In this document: in pieces, positions 17,166-25,327 of the stretch | Numbering within the stretch: the first letter of the stretch is position 1 | Layout: every line of letters begins with the position of its first letter | Assembly: GCA_023660015.1 (NCBI GenBank) | Contig: JAGXOG010000005.1 | Location: 1-48,640 of the forward strand | Length of the DNA stretch: 48,640 nucleotides | Direction: 5' to 3' | Origin: Elusimicrobia bacterium LH_S2 | GTDB taxonomy: Bacteria; CG03; SLGR01; JAGXOG01 | Made by a program: the position numbers and the translations under genes | The notes under the pieces: generated by a model | What the model was told of the DNA's origin: nothing | The model's input: the letters and a program-made list of their open reading frames with translations, nothing else | The model's database searches: none

Positions 17166-17256
17166 GTTTCCCCCGTACACACGGGAATAGTTCGCATGAA
17201 AGAGGTTGAACCTCTCTCATGTTTTAGTTTCCCCCGTACACACGGGGATAGTCCGC
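17166..17256 (+). CRISPR. Two-repeat, one-spacer CRISPR relic, type I-E-like
   Basis: Repeat 1 at 17166-17194 and repeat 2 at 17227-17255 are 29-nt units beginning GTTTCCCCCGTACACACGGG and ending in a TAGTYCG tail. They differ at two positions. The repeat-to-repeat distance is exactly 61 bp (29 + 32), the period of type I-E arrays, and the sequence fits the I-E repeat family (partly palindromic CCCCG...CGGGG). The spacer is almost a perfect inverted repeat (ATGAAAGAGGTTG and its complement). No cas genes are in the window, and the repeats already differ, so the array is probably inactive. Confidence 0.75.
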
Positions 17257-17490
17257 AAAAAAGAAAAGATATTTGCAAGATAGAAGGAGTGCCTACACCG
17301 GATGTGTATGAAGGGTTGGTAAAGTGGGATAGGAGGAAAAGTGCATCCGAAGGCCCGGGTAAAGAAAAATAGGATAAATATTTAAAGCCAAAAACTGGAA
17401 TTAAGTAAAGCAGAAACACCAATATTGGTTCTTGGAAGTAACTTTACGGATTTTGACAATTTCCATTAAATTTTATATAAATACTGTAAT
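17257..17490 (+). promoter_or_regulatory. Gap with sigma-70-type promoter for the PPC-domain gene
   Basis: After the CRISPR relic there is about 150 nt of unassigned sequence. TTGACA (17453-17458), a 17-bp spacer and TATAAA (17476-17481) then form a strong promoter. The -10 ends 9 nt before the ATG at 17491 and no ribosome site fits between them, so the transcript is probably leaderless. Confidence 0.55.
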
Positions 17491-17910
17491 ATGGATATAA
17501 GAAAAGAAAATAATATTCTCGCCGTGCGGTTATACTCGGGGGAAGATGTAATTGAGTCATTAAAAGAGGCATTCAAAGCTGCATCGAGCCCTGCGGGAGT
17601 TATGATAAGCGCTGCGGGTATGATGGAAGATGTTAAACTTGGTTATTTTATGGGGCGCGGCCACTATAAAGAGAATTTAATAAATATGCCTCATGAGGTG
17701 GTCTCTTGCACCGGCAATTTTATAAAATCAGGCGTTGAAGTTGAAATACACCTTCATGTCTCTCTTGCCGACGATGCCGGCAAAGTTTCCGGCGGACATC
17801 TGCAGAAAGCGGTTGTTCACGGCACAGGAGAATATTTTATTTTACTGACCGGTATGGATATTAAACGCGAATTTGAAAAAGAGTCAGGATTAAAAGGATT
17901 AAAACTATGA
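17491..17910 (+). CDS. PPC/DUF296-domain protein
   Basis: A 139-aa single-domain protein of the plants-and-prokaryotes-conserved family. Typical features are RLYSGEDVIESLKEAF, GVMISAAGMMEDVKLGYF, the histidine-rich EIHLHVSLAD strand and GGHLQKAVVHGTGEYFI. Bacterial members form trimers with a possible metal site from the histidines. The DNA-binding AT-hooks of the plant forms are absent. It overlaps rplU by 4 nt and leads that ribosomal operon. Confidence 0.88.
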   Translation: MDIRKENNILAVRLYSGEDVIESLKEAFKAASSPAGVMISAAGMMEDVKLGYFMGRGHYKENLINMPHEVVSCTGNFIKSGVEVEIHLHVSLADDAGKVSGGHLQKAVVHGTGEYFILLTGMDIKREFEKESGLKGLKL

Positions 17911-18218
17911 AATATGCAGTTATAGAAACCGGTAGAAGCCAAGAAATAGTAGAAGAGGGCAAGACCGTAAGAATAGATGAACTTGACCTTGAAAAAGGGA
18001 AGGACTATCTATGGAAAAATGTTCTTTTAGTAAAGGACGGCGGCGATGTTAAAATAGGCACTCCCTATGTTAAGGATTCAAAAGTTAAAGGCAAAGTCAA
18101 GGGAATGGTAAAAGGGCCTAAGGTGATAAACTTTAAGAAAAAAAGAAGAAAAGGATATAAAAGAAAGGGCGGTCACCGTCAAAAATACACAAAGATATTA
18201 ATTGAGGAGATAAAATAG
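17907..18218 (+). CDS. rplU: 50S ribosomal protein L21
   Basis: A 103-aa L21. It opens [19 protein letters not shown], has [15 protein letters not shown] in the middle and ends in a basic [20 protein letters not shown] tail, all typical. L21 binds 23S rRNA domains. The start overlaps the PPC-domain gene by 4 nt, and L27 follows after 2 nt, the normal order. Confidence 0.97.
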   Translation: MKYAVIETGRSQEIVEEGKTVRIDELDLEKGKDYLWKNVLLVKDGGDVKIGTPYVKDSKVKGKVKGMVKGPKVINFKKKRRKGYKRKGGHRQKYTKILIEEIK

Positions 18219-18220
18219 TT

Positions 18221-18484
18221 ATGGCACATAAAAAAGGAAAAGGTTCAACACAGAATTCTAAGGATAGTGCGGGTCGCCGGTTGGGAGTTAAAACTTTCGG
18301 CGGTGAATTTGTTAATGCAGGAAGCATCATTGTCAGGCAGAGAGGGACCAAGTTCCATCCCGGATTTAATGTCGGCTGCGGGAAGGATTTTACTTTATTT
18401 GCCAAGAAAACCGGAACGGTTGAATTTACCCGAAAAGGAAGAAGAAAGAAAATAATTAACGTAATAGAACAGCAGACCGTATAA
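18221..18484 (+). CDS. rpmA: 50S ribosomal protein L27
   Basis: An 87-aa L27. It starts [20 protein letters not shown], so the N-terminus is the mature form and lacks the cleaved extension seen in Firmicutes. [20 protein letters not shown] and KKTGTVEF are conserved. Most bacteria have obgE next; here the gene is followed by a terminator and proB. Confidence 0.97.
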   Translation: MAHKKGKGSTQNSKDSAGRRLGVKTFGGEFVNAGSIIVRQRGTKFHPGFNVGCGKDFTLFAKKTGTVEFTRKGRRKKIINVIEQQTV

Positions 18485-18533
18485 GGCGTTCTACAGCAAT
18501 CATAGGATTGCCCGAGATGTTTACGGATTTTAT

Positions 18534-18574
18534 AAAGGATGAAGCGGTTTATACCGTTTCATTCTTTTGTTTTA
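18534..18574 (+). terminator. Rho-independent terminator after rpmA
   Basis: Stem AAAGGATGAAGCGGT (18534-18548) pairs with ACCGTTTCATTCTTT (18553-18567) around a four-base loop, with two G-U-type pairs, then TTTTGTTTTATTTG. It ends the PPC-rplU-rpmA transcript. Confidence 0.75.
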
Positions 18575-18586
18575 TTTGAGGTTTTT

Positions 18587-18640
18587 ATGATGCAAAGATT
18601 AATAGTTGATATGGACAATGTTATTATTAAGGTAATTTAA
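18587..18640 (+). other. Tiny ORF of 17 codons before proB (possible gene remnant)
   Basis: Reads MMQRLIVDMDNVIIKVI then stop. The IVDMDNVI segment resembles the DxDxV/T start of HAD phosphatases, so it may be the stub of a deleted gene. It is too short to be sure. Confidence 0.25.
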
Positions 18641-18644
18641 TTAT

Positions 18645-19724
18645 TTGAGGATAGTTGTAAAATTAGGAACAAAACTTCTCACTGAAAAAAGCGGTCTCCT
18701 AAATTTGAAGAGTATGGGAAGAATTATCGGGGAGCTCGGTCAGCTTATGGATGCCGGTCACGAGATCATTATCGTCTCTTCAGGTGCCATCGGAGCCGGC
18801 TGCGGCGTGCTACAGATAAGTCCGGATAAGCTCTACCTGCGCCAGAAACAGGCTGTAGCCAGTATAGGTCAGACGGAACTTATGAAAGTATTTAAAGAGT
18901 TTTTTAAAAAACAGAACCGGATTATAGGTCAGATCCTGATTACTTCATCTGATTTAAGTTCCCGCCGGAGTTATCTTAATATCCGAAATACCATCTTTAC
19001 CCTGCTGGATATGGGGGTAGTGCCGGTAATAAATGAAAACGACACGGTAGCGGTAGAAGAATTAAAATTTAAGGATAATGACAAGATAGCAGGGATAGTA
19101 ACTGCCAAGGTGGATGCCGACAAATTGGTCATACTTACCGATGTGAAAGGGCTATATGATGATAAGGACTGCCTGGTTAAAGAGGTGAAAAAAGTTGACC
19201 AAAAGATATATGATTATGCCTCAGGCAAGGGTTCTGAACTGAGCATGGGGGGGATGAAGACAAAGCTACAGACCGCCAAAAAATTAATTAAGTTATGCGG
19301 GGCAAATATGTATATTGCTGACGGGACAAAAGAAGGAAATTTAAAAAGTATAGCCGAAGGGAAAAATCCGGGAACAGAATTTATCGCTGGTGATAAAATT
19401 ATATCTCAGAAGAAAAGATGGATTGCATACGGTTCCGAGCCCAGAGGGAAAGTTTTTTTAGACAGGGGGGCAGTAGATGCCTTGACAGAAAAAAACAGAA
19501 GCCTTCTTCCCGTAGGGGTGCAAAAAGCCGAGGGTTCTTTTTCCCATGGAGATTTAATAAGCTGTGTTAATCAGTCGGGCACTGAAATTGCCCGGGGGCT
19601 TTCAAATTATTCTTCAAGGGAAGTAGGTAAGATTGCAGGGTTGAGAAGTTATAGAATAAAAGAAAAACTTGGTTATATGGATTACGAGGAAGTTATTCAT
19701 CGGGACAACCTGGTGGTCATTTAA
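18645..19724 (+). CDS. proB: Glutamate 5-kinase
   Basis: First enzyme of proline synthesis, phosphorylating glutamate. The amino-acid kinase domain covers about residues 1-255 (VVKLGTKLL, IIVSSGAIGAG, INENDTVAVEE, MGGMKTKLQTAK). A C-terminal PUA domain (about 265-359; AYGSEPRGKVFLDRGAVDAL) is present as in most bacterial ProB. The start is TTG at 18645 with AAGG about 12 nt upstream. No ATG fits, since the conserved kinase strand begins at residue 2. proA follows after 28 nt. Confidence 0.95.
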   Translation: MRIVVKLGTKLLTEKSGLLNLKSMGRIIGELGQLMDAGHEIIIVSSGAIGAGCGVLQISPDKLYLRQKQAVASIGQTELMKVFKEFFKKQNRIIGQILITSSDLSSRRSYLNIRNTIFTLLDMGVVPVINENDTVAVEELKFKDNDKIAGIVTAKVDADKLVILTDVKGLYDDKDCLVKEVKKVDQKIYDYASGKGSELSMGGMKTKLQTAKKLIKLCGANMYIADGTKEGNLKSIAEGKNPGTEFIAGDKIISQKKRWIAYGSEPRGKVFLDRGAVDALTEKNRSLLPVGVQKAEGSFSHGDLISCVNQSGTEIARGLSNYSSREVGKIAGLRSYRIKEKLGYMDYEEVIHRDNLVVI

Positions 19725-19752
19725 AATATGTAAGAACTATGAGGAGTATATA

Positions 19753-21021
19753 ATGACAGAGCATAAAAAAGAGTTACAAAAACAGGTTTTTGATATTGCT
19801 AAAAATGCGGTCAATGCCTCCCGCCTTATGTCAGGCATTGAGAGCGCACATAAGCGGGAAACCTTAATAAAAATTGCGGATAGATTAGATAAAAAATCCG
19901 ATGATATAAAATTTAAGAACGAAATAGATATGGAGGCCGCCCGCGAAGACAGCTTGCCAGACGCTATGATAGATCGGCTTATTCTTGACGAGGCCAGAAT
20001 AAAATCAATGACAGACGGTATAAGGGAAGTAGCTTCACTTGATGACCCTGTGGGGCAAATAATAGAAACCAGGGACCGTCCTAACGGAATTAAAATCGAA
20101 AAAGTGAGGGTCCCTCTGGGAGTAATCGGTATAATATATGAATCCCGCCCCAATGTTACCGCAGATGCGGCCTCACTTTGCCTTATGTCATCAAATGTTG
20201 TTATACTGCGAGGTGGTTCGGAGGCTTTAAATTCAAATCTGGCCATAGGGCATCTTGTAAGAGATGCGCTCGCCGAGTCCGATATTCCGGTTAACGCAGT
20301 GCAAATTATTGATAATACCGACCGGGAAATTATAGGGTATCTTACCACTCTTGCCGGGATGGTTGATGTAATTATTCCCCGTGGAAGCCAGGAGATGATT
20401 AATTCAGTTTCGCGGGGCAGTGCCGTCCCGGTTATTGGGCATGGAGAAGGGTTGTGCCATACCTATATCAGCACTACAGCTGACAAGAAAAAAGCCATAC
20501 AGATAAGCCTTAACGCCAAGGTCCAAAGGCCCGGGGTCTGCAATGCTATGGAAACTTTGCTCGTTCACCGGGAAGCGGCAGAAAAGATATTGCCGGAGTT
20601 ATGTGAGAAAATGGCGGAAGCAGGAGTAGAGATGAGAGGGGACAAAAAGGTCCGCCGATTATATGATATGACTGATGCAACTAAAAAAGATTGGAGTACG
20701 GAGTACCTTGCCCTTATATTGTCAATAAAGATAGTGGAATCAACCGAGGAGGCCATCAACCACATAGAGCGTTACGGTTCAAAACATTCAGACGCTATAA
20801 TAACCGAAGATAAAGCTGATGCCGAAAAATTTCTCAATGAGGTGGATTCTGCCTCTGTCTATGTGAATGCTTCTACGAGGTTTACCGACGGCAATCAGAT
20901 GGGGCTGGGCGCAGAGATAGGTATTTCAAATCAGAAACTGCATGCCAGGGGCCCGATGGGATTAAAGGAACTTACTTCATATAAGTATAAGTTAAGAGGT
21001 TCCGGCCAGATTCGCAGGTGA
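19753..21021 (+). CDS. proA: Gamma-glutamyl phosphate reductase
   Basis: Second enzyme of proline synthesis, 422 aa from the ATG at 19753, which has a GAGGAG ribosome site just upstream. The longer frame from 19669 overlaps proB and adds no homologous sequence. Aldehyde-dehydrogenase-type motifs: RVPLGVIGIIYESRPNVT, VILRGGSEA, and the catalytic Cys in KVQRPGVCNAMETLLVH. The C-terminus GPMGLKELTSYKY is typical. It overlaps nadD by 4 nt. Confidence 0.96.
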   Translation: MTEHKKELQKQVFDIAKNAVNASRLMSGIESAHKRETLIKIADRLDKKSDDIKFKNEIDMEAAREDSLPDAMIDRLILDEARIKSMTDGIREVASLDDPVGQIIETRDRPNGIKIEKVRVPLGVIGIIYESRPNVTADAASLCLMSSNVVILRGGSEALNSNLAIGHLVRDALAESDIPVNAVQIIDNTDREIIGYLTTLAGMVDVIIPRGSQEMINSVSRGSAVPVIGHGEGLCHTYISTTADKKKAIQISLNAKVQRPGVCNAMETLLVHREAAEKILPELCEKMAEAGVEMRGDKKVRRLYDMTDATKKDWSTEYLALILSIKIVESTEEAINHIERYGSKHSDAIITEDKADAEKFLNEVDSASVYVNASTRFTDGNQMGLGAEIGISNQKLHARGPMGLKELTSYKYKLRGSGQIRR

Positions 21022-21590
21022 GCTATATTATTTACGGGGGGCTTTTTGATCCTGTCCACCTGGGCCATATAGTTATTGCCCGGGAAGCCTACAGGAAGAT
21101 TAATCCCAAAAAAATTATATGGATACCTTCTGCCGCACCGCCTCACAGAAAAGTTGATGGTATACCAGCCCGGCAAAGAAAAAAAATGTTAGAACATCTC
21201 TTTAGAGATATCGGAGAATACGAGGTTTCTTCCGTTGAACTGGATAAAGAACATTCCGGTTATACATCAGAGACAATTAAGATATTTAGTCGCAGATACC
21301 CGCAAGAGAAAATATACCTTCTTATAGGAATTGATGAAGCAATAAATTTTAAAAAATGGAAAAACTGGGAATATATATTAAAAAAGGTTTCCTTGATTAT
21401 CGGAAAAAGGGATAATATTAACGGCAGTATACCGGATGAAGTAAAGTCCGGCGCAGTTATACTTGATAATCCGCTAGTAGATATTTCATCGAGCTGGTTA
21501 AGGGAAAGGTTAAAAGAGGGTAAATCTGTAGAGAAATATTTGCCGGATAATTTAGATGAGTATATAAAAGAAAGAGGACTTTACATCTGA
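21018..21590 (+). CDS. nadD: Nicotinate-nucleotide adenylyltransferase
   Basis: Forms deamido-NAD from nicotinate mononucleotide and ATP. A 190-aa protein with YGGLFDPVHLGHIVIA (nucleotidyltransferase HxGH), WIPSAAPPHR and the C-terminal ISSSWLRERLKEG (a variant of the ISS-T-x-[IV]-R motif). The start is GTG, overlapping proA by 4 nt. The placement proA-nadD-LCP-rsfS is common in bacteria. Confidence 0.94.
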   Translation: MSYIIYGGLFDPVHLGHIVIAREAYRKINPKKIIWIPSAAPPHRKVDGIPARQRKKMLEHLFRDIGEYEVSSVELDKEHSGYTSETIKIFSRRYPQEKIYLLIGIDEAINFKKWKNWEYILKKVSLIIGKRDNINGSIPDEVKSGAVILDNPLVDISSSWLRERLKEGKSVEKYLPDNLDEYIKERGLYI

Positions 21591-21594
21591 AACC

Positions 21595-22815
21595 ATGAAA
21601 AAAGAATCCCGGTTTCCAAAGATTATTATATTGGCGGCGGCAGTAGGGGCTCTCTTTATTATAGTCACGGCCTTTAGCACTGTTAAAAGAGATATGCTCT
21701 TAAAGAAACGAGTAAATATCATGATTCTGGGAATAAGCGCCACCGACTATGTAAATCACGCTGAAGTTATTAAAGTAGTAAGTTTTGAGCCAGGTACCGG
21801 TTTTATTGATGTGGTATCCATACCCCGGGACACAAAGATACCGGTGCCTCATTCTGTAACCTGGAAAAAAATAGAGAAAGCCAATGAGATATACGCCCGC
21901 TACAAGCAAGATATAAAAGACGCCGACAAAGTTTTTGAGAAATTCAGTGCCAAACTGGAAAGATTTATGGATAAGAGGCTCGATATAGATTATTATATTC
22001 AGATAGACTACAAATCTTTTACCGAAATTGTAGATAGCTTAGGCGGTCTTAAAATAGAAGTCATGCGGCCTCTTGACTACGATGATAACGCCCAGCAGCT
22101 TCATATACATATATCATCAGGGATTAATCATTTTGACGGTGAAGAAGCGCTTAAATATGTCAAGTACAGAAATAAGATAACGGGGGATATAGGGCGGCTT
22201 GCCCGCCAGCATAAGTTTATTGAAAAGATTATTGAAAAAATAAATTCTCCGTCTATAATAGTAAGAATGCCGAAAATTATTAAAGCAATATTCAGGACTC
22301 TGTCCACAAATCTTATCGTCCCGGATATTATGACTTTTATAGATGTCGCCCGGAGCATTGAAATGAAAAATATAAGGATGCAGCAGCTCCCCGGCGAATC
22401 GGAAATAAGATGGGGTAAAAGTTATTGGAATGTTGACAGGGAGGGTATGTCTGATCTGCTGGATGTGGTAAATAACTCGAGGTATATTAATATGCCGGAG
22501 GCAAATATTGACCGGGAGTCAAGCCTAACCCGGCCTGTCGTAGCCGAGGTCTGGAACGCTTCGGGCAAGAAGGGGTATGCGAGACAGATGACGGATTATC
22601 TAAGAAAACGAAATGTGGATGTAGTTCGGTTTGGTAATTACGGGGTTTATAAACGCTACACCCAGATTATTTCCCGTAAAGGTGAGCTTAAGCCCGCCCG
22701 GGAAGTGGCAAAAATCATCGGATGCAGGAATATTAAAACTGAACTGGATTCAAGTAGAATGGTTGATATAAATGTTGTTATAGGGAAGGATTTTAAACCT
22801 TTATGGACAGAGTAA
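21595..22815 (+). CDS. LytR-CpsA-Psr (LCP) family glycopolymer transferase
   Basis: A 406-aa protein with an N-terminal membrane anchor (about residues 9-28) and an outer LCP domain: VNIMILGISATDYVN, VVSIPRDTKIPVP (the Arg-Asp of the active site), a central DSLGGLKIEV, and ALKYVKYRNKITGDIGRLAR with the catalytic Arg residues. The last about 90 residues form a LytR_C domain (EVWNASGKKGYARQMTDYL). LCP enzymes attach glycopolymers from undecaprenyl phosphate to peptidoglycan or other acceptors. It overlaps rsfS by 13 nt. Confidence 0.9.
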   Translation: MKKESRFPKIIILAAAVGALFIIVTAFSTVKRDMLLKKRVNIMILGISATDYVNHAEVIKVVSFEPGTGFIDVVSIPRDTKIPVPHSVTWKKIEKANEIYARYKQDIKDADKVFEKFSAKLERFMDKRLDIDYYIQIDYKSFTEIVDSLGGLKIEVMRPLDYDDNAQQLHIHISSGINHFDGEEALKYVKYRNKITGDIGRLARQHKFIEKIIEKINSPSIIVRMPKIIKAIFRTLSTNLIVPDIMTFIDVARSIEMKNIRMQQLPGESEIRWGKSYWNVDREGMSDLLDVVNNSRYINMPEANIDRESSLTRPVVAEVWNASGKKGYARQMTDYLRKRNVDVVRFGNYGVYKRYTQIISRKGELKPAREVAKIIGCRNIKTELDSSRMVDINVVIGKDFKPLWTE

Positions 22816-23150
22816 GAGACCGGCAGTTAACTGAAAATATTATAACTGTTCTTAGAGATAAGAAAGGTTACGATATTATAGCTTATAATGTCAGAGAGCT
22901 TACAACGTTTACAAACTATATTTTAATAGTTTCTTTTAATTCACAAGCGCAGTTAGATTCTGTAGCCAGAGAAATAAAAGGGGGTATAAAAAGCAATCCC
23001 TATCATATAGAGGGCGACGGTGAATCAGGATGGATATTGATTGATTTCGGCGAGGTTATAGTAAATATTTTTCTGGAAGATGTGAGGAAATTTTATGGGT
23101 TGGAAAGATTATGGGGGAAAGCCAAAAAGATAGAAGTAAAAAATGTATGA
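22803..23150 (+). CDS. rsfS: Ribosomal silencing factor RsfS
   Basis: A 115-aa RsfS/Iojap protein that binds L14 and blocks subunit joining under starvation. It has the conserved YDIIAYNVRELTTFTNYILI, GDGESGWILIDFGEVIVNIF and the end YGLERLWGKAK. It starts inside the LCP gene (13-nt overlap) and overlaps argS by 8 nt, so translation is coupled. Confidence 0.95.
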   Translation: MDRVRDRQLTENIITVLRDKKGYDIIAYNVRELTTFTNYILIVSFNSQAQLDSVAREIKGGIKSNPYHIEGDGESGWILIDFGEVIVNIFLEDVRKFYGLERLWGKAKKIEVKNV

Positions 23151-24675
23151 AATAAAGGTAAGAGACCGGTTGATGGAACTTGCCGGCAATAAAGACGTGA
23201 GACTGGATACTCCTCCGGATAATATACCCGGGGATTTATCGACCAATGCCGCTATGGTATATGGATTAAAGCCGCAAGAGTTAGTTGCCGAAATAGAGAA
23301 AATGGACTCTATTGAATCGGCCGCGGTAGTGGGTCCCGGATTTATAAATATCTTCCTGACCGATGAAACAAAAAACCGGGAAATTGGAGAGATAGTAAAA
23401 GCTCCCGGGGATTACGCAAAAGGAATCGCTGGGGGGGATATACTATTTGAGATGGTCAGCTCAAACCCGACCGGCCCGCTTCATATAGGCCACGGTCGGG
23501 GCGCCGCTATAGGGGACGCCCTGGCTAGAATGTACGAATGGCTCGGCTATAAAGTACGTCGGGAGTATTATGTAAACGATAGAGGCCGCCAGATGGATTT
23601 GTTGGGGGAGAGTATCTTTAATATTATAAACGGAAAGGCAGCACCCGAGCAGGGATATAAAGGGGATTACATTAAAGATATAGCTGCCGGTTTCGACCCG
23701 GCTTTAAATGCCGAAGAATGCGCTCATAAAGCTTCGGAGATTATACTGGATACCCATTTTAAAGTCCTTAAAGAATTTAGGGTGGAATATGACAGTAAAT
23801 TTTATGAGACAGACTTGATAAGAGCCGGTAAGGTAGAGGAGACGATAGATTTTCTCAAGAAAAAGGGCCTTACCTACAAAAAAGATGGAGCCCTCTGGCT
23901 TAAAACCACCACCTACGGTGACGACAGGGACCGGGTATTGGTTAAAAAAAACGGTGAGTTTACTTATTTTGCTTCCGACTGCGCTTACCACAAAGATAAA
24001 GCCCAAAGACATAAAGAGGTAATAAATATATGGGGCGCTGACCATCACGGTTACCTAGACCGGTTGGAGGCTTTCTGGGAAGCCGCGGGATTTAAAGAGA
24101 ATAAAAGGTTAAATGATGTACTCTACCAGCTGGTTAACCTTAAGCGGGCCGGCGAGTTGATTTCGATGTCTACACGGGAAGGTGAATTTGTAACTCTCAA
24201 GGAGGTAATAGACGAGGTGGGGACGGATGCAGCAAGGTTTTTTCTGCTTATGAGAAATTCCGATACTCCGCTTGATTTTGACGTTGAACTTGCTAAAGAA
24301 GAAAACAAAAGAAACCCGGTATATTACGTTCAGTATTCACATGCCAGGATTTCTTCCGTATTTAAAAAAGCAGGAGTTAAGCCCGGGGAGGTTGATCCGT
24401 CTGCGGCCCGACAACTGGGAAAAGAAGAAGACCGCCTGATTAAAATGGTGGCGCATTTTCCTTATATTTTAAGTAAATGCGTCCAGTTAAACGCCCCCCA
24501 TCTTTTAACTGAATACCTTCGTGATACGGCTACGGCGTTTCATAAATATTACGATACAGTAAAGATAGTGGGAAGCCGCAAAGAAAGAGCCCGCCTTGCA
24601 TTGATAATGGCTGTAAAATCAGTAATTAAGAACGGCCTGGAGCTTGTAGGGGTCAGCGCCCCTGACAGGATGTAG
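23143..24675 (+). CDS. argS: Arginyl-tRNA synthetase
   Basis: A 510-aa class I synthetase, at the short end for ArgS. Motifs: SSNPTGPLHIGHGRGAAIGD (HIGH), VEYDSKFYETDL, and LISMSTREGEFVTL in place of KMSKS, the variant seen in many bacterial ArgS. The C-terminal anticodon-binding domain includes AFHKYYDTVKIVG. The N-terminal Add-1 domain is compact, which explains the length. It follows rsfS with an 8-nt overlap and is followed after 1 nt by a metallo-hydrolase. Confidence 0.95.
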   Translation: MYEIKVRDRLMELAGNKDVRLDTPPDNIPGDLSTNAAMVYGLKPQELVAEIEKMDSIESAAVVGPGFINIFLTDETKNREIGEIVKAPGDYAKGIAGGDILFEMVSSNPTGPLHIGHGRGAAIGDALARMYEWLGYKVRREYYVNDRGRQMDLLGESIFNIINGKAAPEQGYKGDYIKDIAAGFDPALNAEECAHKASEIILDTHFKVLKEFRVEYDSKFYETDLIRAGKVEETIDFLKKKGLTYKKDGALWLKTTTYGDDRDRVLVKKNGEFTYFASDCAYHKDKAQRHKEVINIWGADHHGYLDRLEAFWEAAGFKENKRLNDVLYQLVNLKRAGELISMSTREGEFVTLKEVIDEVGTDAARFFLLMRNSDTPLDFDVELAKEENKRNPVYYVQYSHARISSVFKKAGVKPGEVDPSAARQLGKEEDRLIKMVAHFPYILSKCVQLNAPHLLTEYLRDTATAFHKYYDTVKIVGSRKERARLALIMAVKSVIKNGLELVGVSAPDRM

Positions 24676-24676
24676 T

Positions 24677-25327
24677 ATGAAGATAAGGTGGTACGGCCAG
24701 GCAAACATTCTTATTGAGTCAGTGCAAGGGATTAATATCCAGTGCGACCCTTATGACGATACCCTGGGGTATAGAATCCCGGATTTTAAACCGGATATTG
24801 TAACGGTCTCCCATAATCATTTCGATCATAACGCCGTTGAATTCATCGGGGGAACGCCGGAAACCGTAAGAGAGCAGGGAGATTTCGACATCAAAGGAGT
24901 AGATATAAAAGGCGTCGGGGTTTATCATGATAAAGTAAGAGGCAAAAAGCGGGGCAAAAACATAGTTTTTAAAATACACATAGACAATATGGATTTTATA
25001 CATATGGGAGACATAGGCCATACCTTAAGTGAGGAGACCGCCCGCCGTCTAAAGCCGTGCGATATAGTCGCGGTTCCGGTGGGAAGCCGTTATACGGTAG
25101 AAGGAAAAGATGCGGCAGATATAGTCCGGAGCCTTTCGCCGTCTGTTGTTATACCTATACATTATGATACCCCCTCAAACAGAATAGGACTTAATAGCGC
25201 AGATGAATTTTTGAAAGAGTTCATGGATGTAAGACGCTCACGGTACTGGCAGGGCAGCAGGAAGGACCTTAAAAAAGAAGTCGTAATTGAAGTATTAATG
25301 GCACTGGGGGAATTTAATCCTGAGTAG
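24677..25327 (+). CDS. Metallo-beta-lactamase-fold hydrolase (UPF0173/YtkL-like)
   Basis: A 216-aa MBL-fold protein with a short N-terminal strand (IRWYGQANILIES) and the metal motif TVSHNHFDHNA (HxHxDH). Later ligands lie in FIHMGDIGHTL and VIPIHYDT. This order matches the small UPF0173-like group of unknown physiological substrate. It starts 1 nt after argS. The C-terminus overlaps the start of the following cyclase frame. Confidence 0.88.
   Translation: MKIRWYGQANILIESVQGINIQCDPYDDTLGYRIPDFKPDIVTVSHNHFDHNAVEFIGGTPETVREQGDFDIKGVDIKGVGVYHDKVRGKKRGKNIVFKIHIDNMDFIHMGDIGHTLSEETARRLKPCDIVAVPVGSRYTVEGKDAADIVRSLSPSVVIPIHYDTPSNRIGLNSADEFLKEFMDVRRSRYWQGSRKDLKKEVVIEVLMALGEFNPE

Noticed and set aside
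17257-17367. Open frame after the second repeat (contains EGVPTPDVYEGLVKWDRR)
   Set aside because: It looks protein-like but has no start codon, runs into the repeat and matches no family I recognise; possibly a remnant, not enough to call.
17162-17422. 86-aa - strand ORF across the CRISPR repeats
   Set aside because: Its IPVCTGE and SPCVRGK segments are the known spurious translation of I-E-like repeats.
19669-19752. Longer N-terminus for ProA
   Set aside because: It overlaps proB and has no homology; ATG 19753 has a good ribosome site.
19737-20348. 203-aa - strand ORF opposite proA
   Set aside because: It is an antisense shadow of a well-supported gene, as are the long - strand frames opposite pepF, argS, leuA and ilvD.
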